The notes under the pieces were generated by a model that made no database searches, was not told the origin of the DNA, and saw nothing but the letters and a program-made list of their open reading frames with translations. From Urbifossiella sp046350095 (GTDB lineage: Bacteria > Planctomycetota > Planctomycetia > Gemmatales > Gemmataceae), in contig JAXMBA010000008.1 of NCBI GenBank assembly GCA_046350095.1, positions 372,001 to 436,000 on the forward strand: 64,000 nucleotides of DNA, in the 5' to 3' direction. Position 1 is the first letter of the stretch. Each line of letters begins with the position of its first letter. Below, piece after piece: positions 25,158 through 32,647 of the stretch. Made by a program: the position numbers and the translations under genes.

Positions 25158-26378
25158 CTACCCGACCTCGAACCGCCGAACCTGTATGCCGTTCTTCCCT
25201 GTCTTTTGAAGCGGGCGCGGTTCCGGCTGGGCGAAGCCGTTCAAGTCCACGGCGCGGGCGCGGAACTCGTACAGTCCCGCCGCCAGCCCGCGGACCGTCG
25301 CAGTGAACGGCGCCACGCTGTAGCGCAGCGGCCACTCGCGCGGTCGTCCCGTGGTGCGGTCGAAGCCGAGTACGTCCTGCGCCCGCACGCCGCCGGGAAA
25401 CACGACGCCCCAATCCGGCTGCGGGTCGAGCGGGCACTCGGCCCAGGGCGCCCGCAACAGTTCGGGTGAGTCGTCGGCCAGCGGCGGACTGTTGGCGACC
25501 ACCGGTCTCACCCAGAACTCGACGCGCCGCACGCCCGACGGGCCGCACATCACGACCCCGCGGAACGTCAGCGGCCGGTCGGCCGGTAGCTTGTCCGGAA
25601 CGCGGTCGGTGAAGGCCGCCGACTTCAGGTACGCTTCGGGGTCGTTGTTCCCCTCGGCGTAAGTGTCGGTATTGCGGGGGTTGTTCGTAACGACGATCTG
25701 GTGCAGCCACTTGATCGATTTGAAGCCGTAGCTCCAGGGCACGACCATCCGCACGGGGCCGCCGCGTTCGAGCGGGATCGGCTCGCCGTTGAGCCGGTAG
25801 GCGAGGAACGCCGGCAGCTCGCCCGGCGGCGTCTCCATCGCGTGGGTGTAGTCGACGGACGACTGGAATCGCTGCTTCGGGTCGTCGTTGTGGAAGCCGT
25901 AGAAGAACACGCGGCGGACGTTGTTCATGCGGCCGGCGAGTCTCAGCACCTCACGCAGCGGCACACCGGTCCACAGGCCCTGGCCGAGCGGCGTGTCGAT
26001 GTTCAGGCACTGCATCGCCTTCAGGAAGTGAACCTGGTGCGCCTTCCCAAGGTCGAGCAACGTCGGCAGGTCGATCGCGGTGCCGGCGGCGATTGTCAGC
26101 GGCTTGGCGATCGCAGCCGGTTGCTTCGTGTGCGACTCCTCGACGGTCGTGTCCGCGATGAGTTCGAGGCGCCAGGTTTCGGGTGTGAGGCGGGCGGCTT
26201 CGAGCGCGGGGCCACGGAGGGTGTGCGGCACGGGGTGGCCGCGCGACACGTCGCGGAACTCGGCGGCGGGCGTGAGGAACGGCCGGGGAGGCGGCGGGGC
26301 AGGGGGGCCGGCAGCGGCCGAGGCGCAGGCGGACGCCGCAGCGACGGCGGCAAACTCTCGACGCGTGGGGGCGGACAT
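25158..26378 (-). CDS. Molybdopterin-dependent oxidoreductase, sulfite oxidase-like, Tat-exported
   Basis: A 406-residue molybdoenzyme of the sulfite oxidase family. Residues 1-23 have a Tat signal (TRREFAAVAAASACASAAAG). The molybdopterin domain covers about 90-260 with the Mo-ligating Cys in KAMQCLNIDTP, QGLWTGVPLREVL, and LERGGPVRMVVPWSYGFKS with its conserved GGPxRxxxPWxYGxK anion-binding Arg and Lys. A C-terminal Mo-co dimerisation (Ig-like) domain follows (VMCGPSGVRRVEFWVRP ... VRGLAAGLYEFRARAVDLNG). It would oxidise sulfite or another oxo-substrate in the periplasm. No haem or cytochrome domain is fused or adjacent. Physiological substrate is inferred only from the family; sulfite reductase lies 3 kb away but on another transcript. 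Confidence 0.85.
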   Translation of the reverse strand: MSAPTRREFAAVAAASACASAAAGPPAPPPPRPFLTPAAEFRDVSRGHPVPHTLRGPALEAARLTPETWRLELIADTTVEESHTKQPAAIAKPLTIAAGTAIDLPTLLDLGKAHQVHFLKAMQCLNIDTPLGQGLWTGVPLREVLRLAGRMNNVRRVFFYGFHNDDPKQRFQSSVDYTHAMETPPGELPAFLAYRLNGEPIPLERGGPVRMVVPWSYGFKSIKWLHQIVVTNNPRNTDTYAEGNNDPEAYLKSAAFTDRVPDKLPADRPLTFRGVVMCGPSGVRRVEFWVRPVVANSPPLADDSPELLRAPWAECPLDPQPDWGVVFPGGVRAQDVLGFDRTTGRPREWPLRYSVAPFTATVRGLAAGLYEFRARAVDLNGFAQPEPRPLQKTGKNGIQVRRFEVG

Positions 26379-26429
26379 GTCGAGTACCTTCTGATCCGGC
26401 CCCGCACGAGACCGGTTCGGGAAAGCATG

Positions 26430-28046
26430 CTACACGCTGACACGCTCCGGCGGGCAAGTCCCCGCGGGGGCCTCGTAAGTGCGGCCCGCGGGCGTCACCC
26501 CGGTGGCGTGCGTCCTTAGAGCAAGTTGGTACAACTGCTGGCCGTGCGCCGTCGGGTACTCGCCGGTGATGCACGCCCGGCACAAGTTTTCCGCCGGCAG
26601 GTCGATGCACCGGGCGATCGACTCCGCCGGCAGGTAGAACAGGCTGTCCGCGCCCAACTCGGCCGCCATGTTGTCCTGCTCCGCCACCGACGGCACAAGG
26701 CCGGCCATGAACTTCGGAGCGAACAGCTCGCGCACCGTGCTCATGTCGATGCCGTAGAAGCACGGTGCCAGGATCGGCGGGCACGCCACCCGTACGTGAA
26801 CCTCCTTCGCCCCACCCTGCTCGCGGACGTGTCGCAGCAGGCTCTGGAGCGTCGTGCTGCGGACGATCGAGTCCTCGACCAGTAGCACTCGCTTACCCTG
26901 CATCACCTCGCGCAGCGGCGTGAACTTCTGCTTCACCTTGTCCGCCCGCTGGTTGCCGCCCTCGATGAACGTCCGGCCGATGTAGCGGTTCCGGATCAGC
27001 CCCTCGACGCTCGGGATGCGCAAGTCGAACGCCATCGCGTCGGCCGCCGCCTTGCCCGTGTCCGGCACCGGCACCACCACCGTTTCCTCGGGGTCGAGCG
27101 GCACCCGGTTGAGTGCACGCTCTTGCTTCGCCAACTCCTGCCCGAGTCGCGCCCGGCTCAGGTACACGCTGCGGTCGTCCAGCGTGCTGGCCACGTTGGC
27201 GAAGTAAATCCACTCGAAGAAGCAGTGGCTCGGCCGGCGCTCCGGCGCGAACCGGTGCGTCGTCAGTTTGCCGTCGCGGATCAGGATCATCTCGCCGGGC
27301 GCGAGCGAGTGGATGTTGCGGAAGCCGAGGTTCTGCAGGGCCACGCTCTCGCTCGCGGCCCCGAACATGTTCCCTTCAACCGAGTACGTCATCGGCCGCA
27401 GGCCGGTCGGGTCGCGGAGGACGACCATGTCGCCCAGCGCGTTCAGGAACACGATGTTGTACGCCCCGTCGAACTTGCCGCTGAGGCGGCGGAACACGTC
27501 CACGAGGTCCGGCCGCTCGTCGGCCCGCACCTCGTGGGCCAGGTAGTGCATGATGACTTCGGTGTCGTTGTCCTTGGCGAGGTGGTAGCTGTGGTTCTGC
27601 AGGAGTTGGTCGCGCAGGGTCTTGAAGTTCGTGAGCTGGCCGTTGAACGCAAAGCTGAACCACTTCCACATGCAGCCGTGCCGCCGCTCGAACGGCTGGG
27701 CGTAGCGGCGGGTGGTCGGCCCGCACGTCGCGTACCGGGTGTGGCCGATGGCCGCCCGCCCGGCGTGTTCCGTCATGATGTCGGCGAACTTGCCCGGGTG
27801 GTTGATCTTGAACGCCTCGATGACCGTGCCGATCTCCTTGTACGTGGAGACGAGCTGTTCTCGGCCGGGGCTGTACGTGCTCATGCCGGCGGCGAGCTGG
27901 CCGCGGTTCTGCAGGTCGAGCAGCAGCCGCGGCATCAGCCGCGACACTTGATCGGGGTGACCGGTCCAGACCGGATGCTCGTCGTCGACCGGACCGGGAA
28001 GCCGGTAGAGAGCCGCGACGCCGCATTCGTGGTACAGGTCGGCCAT
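26430..28046 (-). CDS. purF: Amidophosphoribosyltransferase (Fe-S type)
   Basis: A 538-residue enzyme for the first step of purine synthesis: PRPP + glutamine -> 5-phosphoribosylamine. The sequence has a short propeptide and the Ntn nucleophile Cys8 (YHECGVAAL), the glutaminase domain (RYATCGPTTRR), and the PRTase signature RVLLVEDSIVRSTT. Cysteines in CPPILAPCFYGIDM and LCRACITGEYP match the [4Fe-4S]-containing B. subtilis-type enzyme. The length is slightly above the usual 470-510 because of a tail from about residue 515 (THATGVTPAGRTYEAPAG). It is transcribed alone, without other pur genes nearby, and a candidate -10 element lies 50 bases upstream. Confidence 0.95.
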   Translation of the reverse strand: MADLYHECGVAALYRLPGPVDDEHPVWTGHPDQVSRLMPRLLLDLQNRGQLAAGMSTYSPGREQLVSTYKEIGTVIEAFKINHPGKFADIMTEHAGRAAIGHTRYATCGPTTRRYAQPFERRHGCMWKWFSFAFNGQLTNFKTLRDQLLQNHSYHLAKDNDTEVIMHYLAHEVRADERPDLVDVFRRLSGKFDGAYNIVFLNALGDMVVLRDPTGLRPMTYSVEGNMFGAASESVALQNLGFRNIHSLAPGEMILIRDGKLTTHRFAPERRPSHCFFEWIYFANVASTLDDRSVYLSRARLGQELAKQERALNRVPLDPEETVVVPVPDTGKAAADAMAFDLRIPSVEGLIRNRYIGRTFIEGGNQRADKVKQKFTPLREVMQGKRVLLVEDSIVRSTTLQSLLRHVREQGGAKEVHVRVACPPILAPCFYGIDMSTVRELFAPKFMAGLVPSVAEQDNMAAELGADSLFYLPAESIARCIDLPAENLCRACITGEYPTAHGQQLYQLALRTHATGVTPAGRTYEAPAGTCPPERVSV

Positions 28047-28096
28047 GTCACCGCCGGGTGAGAGACGTGCGGCCGGGTGCGAGCGCCCGCCCCGTC

Positions 28097-28102
28097 ACTA
28101 TA
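28097..28102 (-). promoter_or_regulatory. Candidate -10 element for purF
   Basis: On the minus strand TATAGT (five of six consensus bases) stands out in GC-rich DNA about 51 bases before the purF start codon. The -35 region 17 bases upstream (TGTCCC) matches poorly, so this is a weak call. I saw no purine-riboswitch-like structure in the leader. Confidence 0.3.
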
Positions 28103-28240
28103 GAGCAGCCCGGGCAGACGGGACACCGGGAACGGCCGATCCGCCCTGACGGTGGTCGTGACGAGCTCGTGACAATCGGTCGGGCCGGCTCCGTAGTCTG
28201 GACGGTGGTGAGTTCGCCCGACCTGGTTTGGAGGGGTGCG

Positions 28241-28894
28241 ATGGTCCGGTCGATTCGCGCGGCGGTAGCGGCGGCCCTGGCGGCGGTGGCCGTGCTCGCG
28301 GGGAGTTCCGCGGCCGACGAGAAAGCGGTGCCGCCGAAGTCGGTGCCAGCGGGTGTGCCGCTGGTACTCTCAATTTCGGGGAAGGTGAAGTACACATTCG
28401 ACCCGGCCCCGCTCACGGCCGAGGCGTACAAGAAGGCGATCGACGACGTCGCGAAGCCAGGCAAGAAGGGGATCGGCTTCGGCGTAAAGCTGCCGAACCC
28501 GCCGGCGGTTGATCTGACGGTCGAGCTGAAGAACACGTCCAACAAGACGCTGACGGTGTGGACGAAGGGCGACCCGGTGGTGCTGACGCTGAACCTGAGT
28601 GGGGCTGGCTCGGCGAACCTGGACCCGCCGATCGCCATGACGCAGGAGTTTCGCATCCCCGTGGAGACGAAGCTGGAGCCGGGCAAGAGTTTCTCGTGGC
28701 CGGTGAAACAGTTGAAGAGCGGGATGCGCGGCGTGACGCACTTAAGCTACTGGACCGGCCCCGGCGAGTATGACCTGACGGCAACGTTGAGGACCGGCGT
28801 GCAGCCGGTGCCGAAGGGGGCGACGGAGAACGACGGCTTCGGCGTGGTGACGCTGACGAGCCCGGCGTTCAAACTGACGGTCGAGGGGAAGTAG
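28241..28894 (+). CDS. Secreted protein of unknown function
   Basis: A 217-residue protein with a signal peptide (MVRSIRAAVAAALAAVAVLA, then GSSAADEK). The mature part is beta-rich: VKYTFDPAPLTAEAYKK, VDLTVELKNTSNKTLTVWTK, DPVVLTLNLSGAGSANL, GEYDLTATLRTGVQPV. This resembles an Ig/BsuPI-like domain in which NTSNKTLTVW forms a strand pair. No enzyme motif is visible. ATG 28241 follows GGAGGGG at good spacing; the frame is open further upstream but without a signal sequence. Its 3' end overlaps the small convergent gene at 28869 by 26 bases. I do not assign a function. Confidence 0.78.
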   Translation: MVRSIRAAVAAALAAVAVLAGSSAADEKAVPPKSVPAGVPLVLSISGKVKYTFDPAPLTAEAYKKAIDDVAKPGKKGIGFGVKLPNPPAVDLTVELKNTSNKTLTVWTKGDPVVLTLNLSGAGSANLDPPIAMTQEFRIPVETKLEPGKSFSWPVKQLKSGMRGVTHLSYWTGPGEYDLTATLRTGVQPVPKGATENDGFGVVTLTSPAFKLTVEGK

Positions 28895-29102
28895 CAGGTG
28901 GGTTGCCGTGTTCGTCGAGCCCGTAACTGGCGAACACCTCGGCCGGGCTGAGCATGACGACCTTTCCACCGCGCGAGACTGGGATCGCGCGGCCGAGTCG
29001 GGCGTGCTCCAAACGAAGTTCACGGAACGCCTTTTCGAGTTCGGCGTCGATCCGCCCGTGATCGATGATTTCCGGCATCGGTAGTGTTCCGGCCTCAGCC
29101 AT
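28869..29102 (-). CDS. Small protein downstream of zeta-toxin-like kinase (possible partner)
   Basis: A 77-residue acidic-basic protein (MAEAGTLPMPEIIDHGRIDA ... ELEKAFRELRLEHARLGRAI) with one long helix and a C-terminal SRGGKVVMLSPAEVFASYGL. Its start overlaps the end of the zeta-like gene by 8 bases, so it is translated in the same operon. Size and arrangement would suit an antitoxin, but canonical epsilon antitoxins precede zeta, and no known antitoxin fold is visible. A small hypothetical protein is the conservative call. The 3' end overlaps the convergent gene. Confidence 0.6.
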   Translation of the reverse strand: MAEAGTLPMPEIIDHGRIDAELEKAFRELRLEHARLGRAIPVSRGGKVVMLSPAEVFASYGLDEHGNPPATSPRPSV

Positions 29103-29685
29103 CGGTCGCGCTCCTCTGGAACATGTCCCACCGTTCCGGGGCGCCCACCAACTCGAAGTACCCGTTGTGCGAGGCGATCACCCGGGGGCGGTCGTTACTG
29201 TTATCATAGACCGTCCAAGTTGTCACGATCGACCGGTACAGGCCGAGGAAGTTCCGAATGCTCCTGGAGTACCTCCGGCGAATCGTCTCTTCGGGGACGT
29301 GGTGACCGCCCGATGCAACCCGGAGGGCGACCCGGCGTATCGCCTCATCCGGGCTGTCGAGCCAGAAGTACAGCAGGTGTGAGGTGTAACCGGCCGCCTT
29401 GAGTGCCTCAAGTCGCGGTGCGTACGTCCGGGTCGCAAGCGTTGTCTCGAACGCGAAGCTCCGCCGGGCCGCGGCCAACTCGTCCAGGTGGGCAAGCATA
29501 ATACGCCCGGCCTTCACCGCCTCGGACTCCACGTCGAAGGCGTTCAGCCCGCGGGCGATCGCGTCGGCGTTTACGAACACTGGGATGCCAAGGGCGCCGG
29601 TCAGGATCGGGTACGACGACGAAGTCTTACCGGCTCCATTGATGCCTGCGAGAACCGCCACCGTTGGCGTACTGGACGCTGGCAT
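29095..29685 (-). CDS. Zeta toxin-like AAA/P-loop kinase
   Basis: A 196-residue P-loop protein. The Walker A is GINGAGKTSSS (residues about 14-24), followed by FVNADAIARGLNAFD and the FAFETTLATRTY block, the substrate-handling segments typical of the zeta-toxin/UDP-sugar kinase group. The YFWLDSPDEAIRRVALRVASGGHHVPEE region matches the lid with catalytic Arg residues. Zeta toxins phosphorylate UDP-N-acetylglucosamine, but many chromosomal relatives are of unknown role. It lies 9 bases after the DUF58 gene and overlaps the next small gene by 8 bases. A kinase/ATPase in an operon fits; toxin activity is unproven. Confidence 0.8.
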   Translation of the reverse strand: MPASSTPTVAVLAGINGAGKTSSSYPILTGALGIPVFVNADAIARGLNAFDVESEAVKAGRIMLAHLDELAAARRSFAFETTLATRTYAPRLEALKAAGYTSHLLYFWLDSPDEAIRRVALRVASGGHHVPEETIRRRYSRSIRNFLGLYRSIVTTWTVYDNSNDRPRVIASHNGYFELVGAPERWDMFQRSATDG

Positions 29686-29694
29686 GGCGTCATC

Positions 29695-30654
29695 CTATCC
29701 GAACCGTCGCTGTCGCATGACGAGGTAGTCGAGCAGCGCCTTGTCGAAGCCCACGGACGTGTCGATCGGCACGTAGTCCACGTTCGCCCCGGCGCACTCC
29801 TTCCGGTACGTCTCGAGGAGGTCGCGCACCGCGGTCAGGTAGTCGTCGCGGATGCCGGCGGCGTCCACCTCCAGGTGCCGCTCCGGCCCCTCCACGTCGG
29901 CGAAGTCCACCAGCCCCGTCAGCGGGAAGTTCGCCTCCAGTTCGTCGAGCACGTGGAAGAGAATGACCTCGTGGCCGCTGTAGCGCAGCCGGTACAGGCT
30001 CCGCAGCACCGGTTCGGGGTCGGTGATGAGGTCGCTGAACACCATCACCAGGCTTTTGCCGCGCAGCATCGGGGCCAGCTGCGTCAGGCTGGCGGCGATG
30101 TCAGTGTCGCCGGTCGGTTTCAGGTTTGCGAGCACCGAAAGGATGGTGCCGAGTTGCGACCGCTTGCTCTTCGGCGGCACCACGGTGGCGAGCTTGGTGT
30201 CGAACGCGACGAGGCCGACGGGGTCCTGCTGGAGGATCATCAGGTAGCCGAGAGCGGCGGCGAGGCAGACGCAGTAGTCAAATTTCGTCAGCGTTTCGTC
30301 GGCCGAACTCGGGGAGGAGCGGTCGAGGCGCACGCCGGCCGACTTCGCCGCGGCCCGGCCGTTCCAGTCCATCGACTTCGACAGGTCCATGACGAGGTAG
30401 CCCGTCATGTTCGTCTCGGCCTGGTACTTCTTGACGTAGTACCGGCCGGTCTTCGCGTAGACGTTCCAGTCGAGCGTCTTCAGGTCGTCGCCGGGGGTGT
30501 ACTTGCGGTGCTCGGAGAACTCGACGCTGAACCCGTGGAACGGGCTGGCGTGGAGCCCGGTGAGGAACCCCTGCACGATAAACTTCGCCCGCAGGTCCAG
30601 CCGCGACACCTGGCGGATGACCTCCGGGCGGAGGTACTTCTCGGCGCTGCTCAT
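29695..30654 (-). CDS. DUF58 (VWA-like) protein
   Basis: A 319-residue cytoplasmic protein of the DUF58 family with a degenerate von Willebrand A domain. The N-terminal RLDLRAKFIVQGFLTGLHAS, the core HRKYTPGDDLKTLDWNVYAK and KYQAETNMTGYLVMDLSKSM (a MIDAS-like DxSxS run) are diagnostic. DUF58 proteins generally occur beside a MoxR-type AAA ATPase; here neither MoxR nor a TPR/BatA gene is present, so the partner is elsewhere in the genome. It is the second gene of a four-gene minus-strand operon (secreted protein, DUF58, zeta-like kinase, small protein) with gaps of 15 and 9 bases. Role unknown. Confidence 0.88.
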   Translation of the reverse strand: MSSAEKYLRPEVIRQVSRLDLRAKFIVQGFLTGLHASPFHGFSVEFSEHRKYTPGDDLKTLDWNVYAKTGRYYVKKYQAETNMTGYLVMDLSKSMDWNGRAAAKSAGVRLDRSSPSSADETLTKFDYCVCLAAALGYLMILQQDPVGLVAFDTKLATVVPPKSKRSQLGTILSVLANLKPTGDTDIAASLTQLAPMLRGKSLVMVFSDLITDPEPVLRSLYRLRYSGHEVILFHVLDELEANFPLTGLVDFADVEGPERHLEVDAAGIRDDYLTAVRDLLETYRKECAGANVDYVPIDTSVGFDKALLDYLVMRQRRFG

Positions 30655-30669
30655 GCCGTCATTGTACGG

Positions 30670-31110
30670 CTACTCCTTCTTCCCCTTCACCCGCTTGTAC
30701 TCACCCTCGACTACGGGCTTCACGTTGTCGATGTTGTCGCCCCGCAGGTCGGACAGCTCGGCCGTATCCCCCGTGGTCTTCCACTTGAAGCTGAACTCGA
30801 AGCCCACCGGCGGCTTGTTCGGGAAGTTTCCCTTCTCCTCCACGTCCTTGATCTGCGCCGTCACGGTCTCTCCCTTGACCTCGACCTTGCACCCGGCCAC
30901 CACGCCGTTGTCGCCGTTCATGACGGTCAGCTTCAGGCCGCCCGTCTTTGCGTCGGTGAAGTCGAACTTCAACTCCAGCCCGCCGGCCTCGCGGGTCCAC
31001 ACGCCGGCGGGGCCGGCGGCCTTCTTGTCCGTCTTCGCGTCCTGGGCCGCGGAGCCGCCGGCGGCGACCAGCACGGCGGCGAGCGCGAACGTCGTAAACA
31101 CGCGGAGCAT
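30670..31110 (-). CDS. Small secreted protein of unknown function
   Basis: A 146-residue protein with a signal peptide (MLRVFTTFALAAVLVAAGGS, then AAQDAK) and a compact beta-rich body. GVWTREAGGLELKFDFTDAK, LKLTVMNGDNGVVAGCKVEV and FEFSFKWKTTGDTAELSDLR suggest a lipocalin- or immunoglobulin-like beta sheet. One Cys and no catalytic motif. ATG 31110 is used because it begins the signal; the frame runs further upstream but has no signal there. It leads the DUF58 operon, 15 bases before the next start. Function not known. Confidence 0.72.
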   Translation of the reverse strand: MLRVFTTFALAAVLVAAGGSAAQDAKTDKKAAGPAGVWTREAGGLELKFDFTDAKTGGLKLTVMNGDNGVVAGCKVEVKGETVTAQIKDVEEKGNFPNKPPVGFEFSFKWKTTGDTAELSDLRGDNIDNVKPVVEGEYKRVKGKKE

Positions 31111-31318
31111 CGGAGTGCCTCGGTGAGCGGAATCGCGGGACGGGATCGTCGGCAGCGTATGAACGCCGGCCTTCGACGGACATTCCGGCGCGACCGCTAC
31201 GCCGCGGCGGGTTTGCCCAGCTTCGCGCCCGTTCGGCGGGTTCCGGTTGTCCGGGGTCGCCCGAGGTTGCCGCGGCCGCCGATTCCCCTGGTACCGCCGC
31301 CTCTTCGGGGGACCGATC

Positions 31319-32608
31319 ATGCGCCGCACCGCCCTCCTGCTCGTCGCCGTTTGCGCGACCGCTACAACCGGCACCGCCGCCGACTTCGGCAACGCCATCT
31401 TCGCCGCCCCGACGCGGTCCTCCACCGCGACCGTAGTCCCTGGCGGCGGACCGCTGGTGGCGCCGGCCATCACGCCGTCCGGCACCACTCACTTCGGCCG
31501 ACAGGAATTCGAGCTCATCCCGGCCGGGTGGGAGCGCGAGCCGTTCTTCACCCGCGACCCGGGGCGGTACACGTCGAACTCCTGCGACTCGCCGGTGCAG
31601 TGCTCGGCCGTCGGCTTCGCGGCGTTCGACTTCCTGCTGTGGGCGACGCAGGGGCCGGGCGCGCCGGCGGTCGTCACCACCGGGCCGGCCGTCCTCGGCC
31701 CCGGGCTTGCGGCGACGCCGGGTGTGCCGGGTACGGTCGCGCTGTTCGGCGGGTCCCGCGTACTGAACGACGTGCGGCCCGGCTTCCGCTTCGACTTCTT
31801 CCTCCCGGTCGCGGCCGACGGCCGGTGGGGCGTGGGCACGCGGTTCGAGATGCTCGGTGCCTCGGCCGACTCGTTCGCCGCAGTCGCCGACGGTACCACG
31901 GTGCTGAACGTGCCGCAGTCGGTTGGCGGGATCCCGGTGCCGGTGTACGTCGGCTTCCCGGGCCAGACTGCCGGCACGGTGACGGCCTCGACGCACACGA
32001 ACTACCTCGGCGGCGACGTTCACTTGCGGCGGAACCTGTGGGCCGGCGACGCGGTCCGGATCGACGGCGTCGTCGGCTACCGCTACCTGCACCTCGGCGA
32101 CCGGATCGCGTCGTCGTGGGACGTGTTCAGCCCTACGGCCCCGCCGCCGCTCGGCGGCCGGATCATGGCCGACGACGGCGTCCGCACGCGCAACGACTTC
32201 AACGGCGGGCTGCTGGGTTTGGCCCCGACGGCGAACTTCGGTCGCTTCTCGGTCACGGGTCGGATGGCGGTGGCGCTTGGCACCACGACCAGCGAGCGCG
32301 ACGTGACCCGCACGCGCGTGGTGGTGCCGGGCCTGACCAACGGCGGGCTGCTCGGCCTGACGCCGGTGACGCTCGCGAACGTGGGGGCGCAGGACCAGCA
32401 GAGCGACTTTGCTGTGGCCCCGGAGTTCGGGATGAAGTTCGGCTGGCGCGCGACGGACGCGCTGCACCTGACCGCCGGCTACTCGTTCCAGTACTGGAGC
32501 CGCGTCCGTCGGGCGCAGGAGCACTCCGACTTGGGTGGCTTCGCCACCAATCCCACGACCGACTTCTGGGCGCAGGGGCTTTCGCTGGGACTCGAGCTGC
32601 GGTACTGA
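31319..32608 (+). CDS. BBP7-family outer-membrane beta-barrel protein
   Basis: A 429-residue outer-membrane protein of the BBP7 group found in planctomycetes. After a signal peptide (MRRTALLLVAVCATATTGTA) comes a short plug-like segment, then alternating amphipathic beta strands. FRFDFFLPVAADGRWGVGTR, VRIDGVVGYRYLHLGD, FSVTGRMAVALG and LHLTAGYSFQYWSR are examples. It ends in SLGLELRY, with the C-terminal aromatic residue expected of a BAM-assembled barrel. It may act as a porin or adhesin. ATG 31319 starts at the signal; the frame is open further upstream. The PQQ-like gene follows 39 bases later. Family call is good; solute unknown. Confidence 0.85.
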   Translation: MRRTALLLVAVCATATTGTAADFGNAIFAAPTRSSTATVVPGGGPLVAPAITPSGTTHFGRQEFELIPAGWEREPFFTRDPGRYTSNSCDSPVQCSAVGFAAFDFLLWATQGPGAPAVVTTGPAVLGPGLAATPGVPGTVALFGGSRVLNDVRPGFRFDFFLPVAADGRWGVGTRFEMLGASADSFAAVADGTTVLNVPQSVGGIPVPVYVGFPGQTAGTVTASTHTNYLGGDVHLRRNLWAGDAVRIDGVVGYRYLHLGDRIASSWDVFSPTAPPPLGGRIMADDGVRTRNDFNGGLLGLAPTANFGRFSVTGRMAVALGTTTSERDVTRTRVVVPGLTNGGLLGLTPVTLANVGAQDQQSDFAVAPEFGMKFGWRATDALHLTAGYSFQYWSRVRRAQEHSDLGGFATNPTTDFWAQGLSLGLELRY

Positions 32609-32647
32609 TAGTGGTGCGTGGTCGCCGACCCCCACCCGAGCCACACC

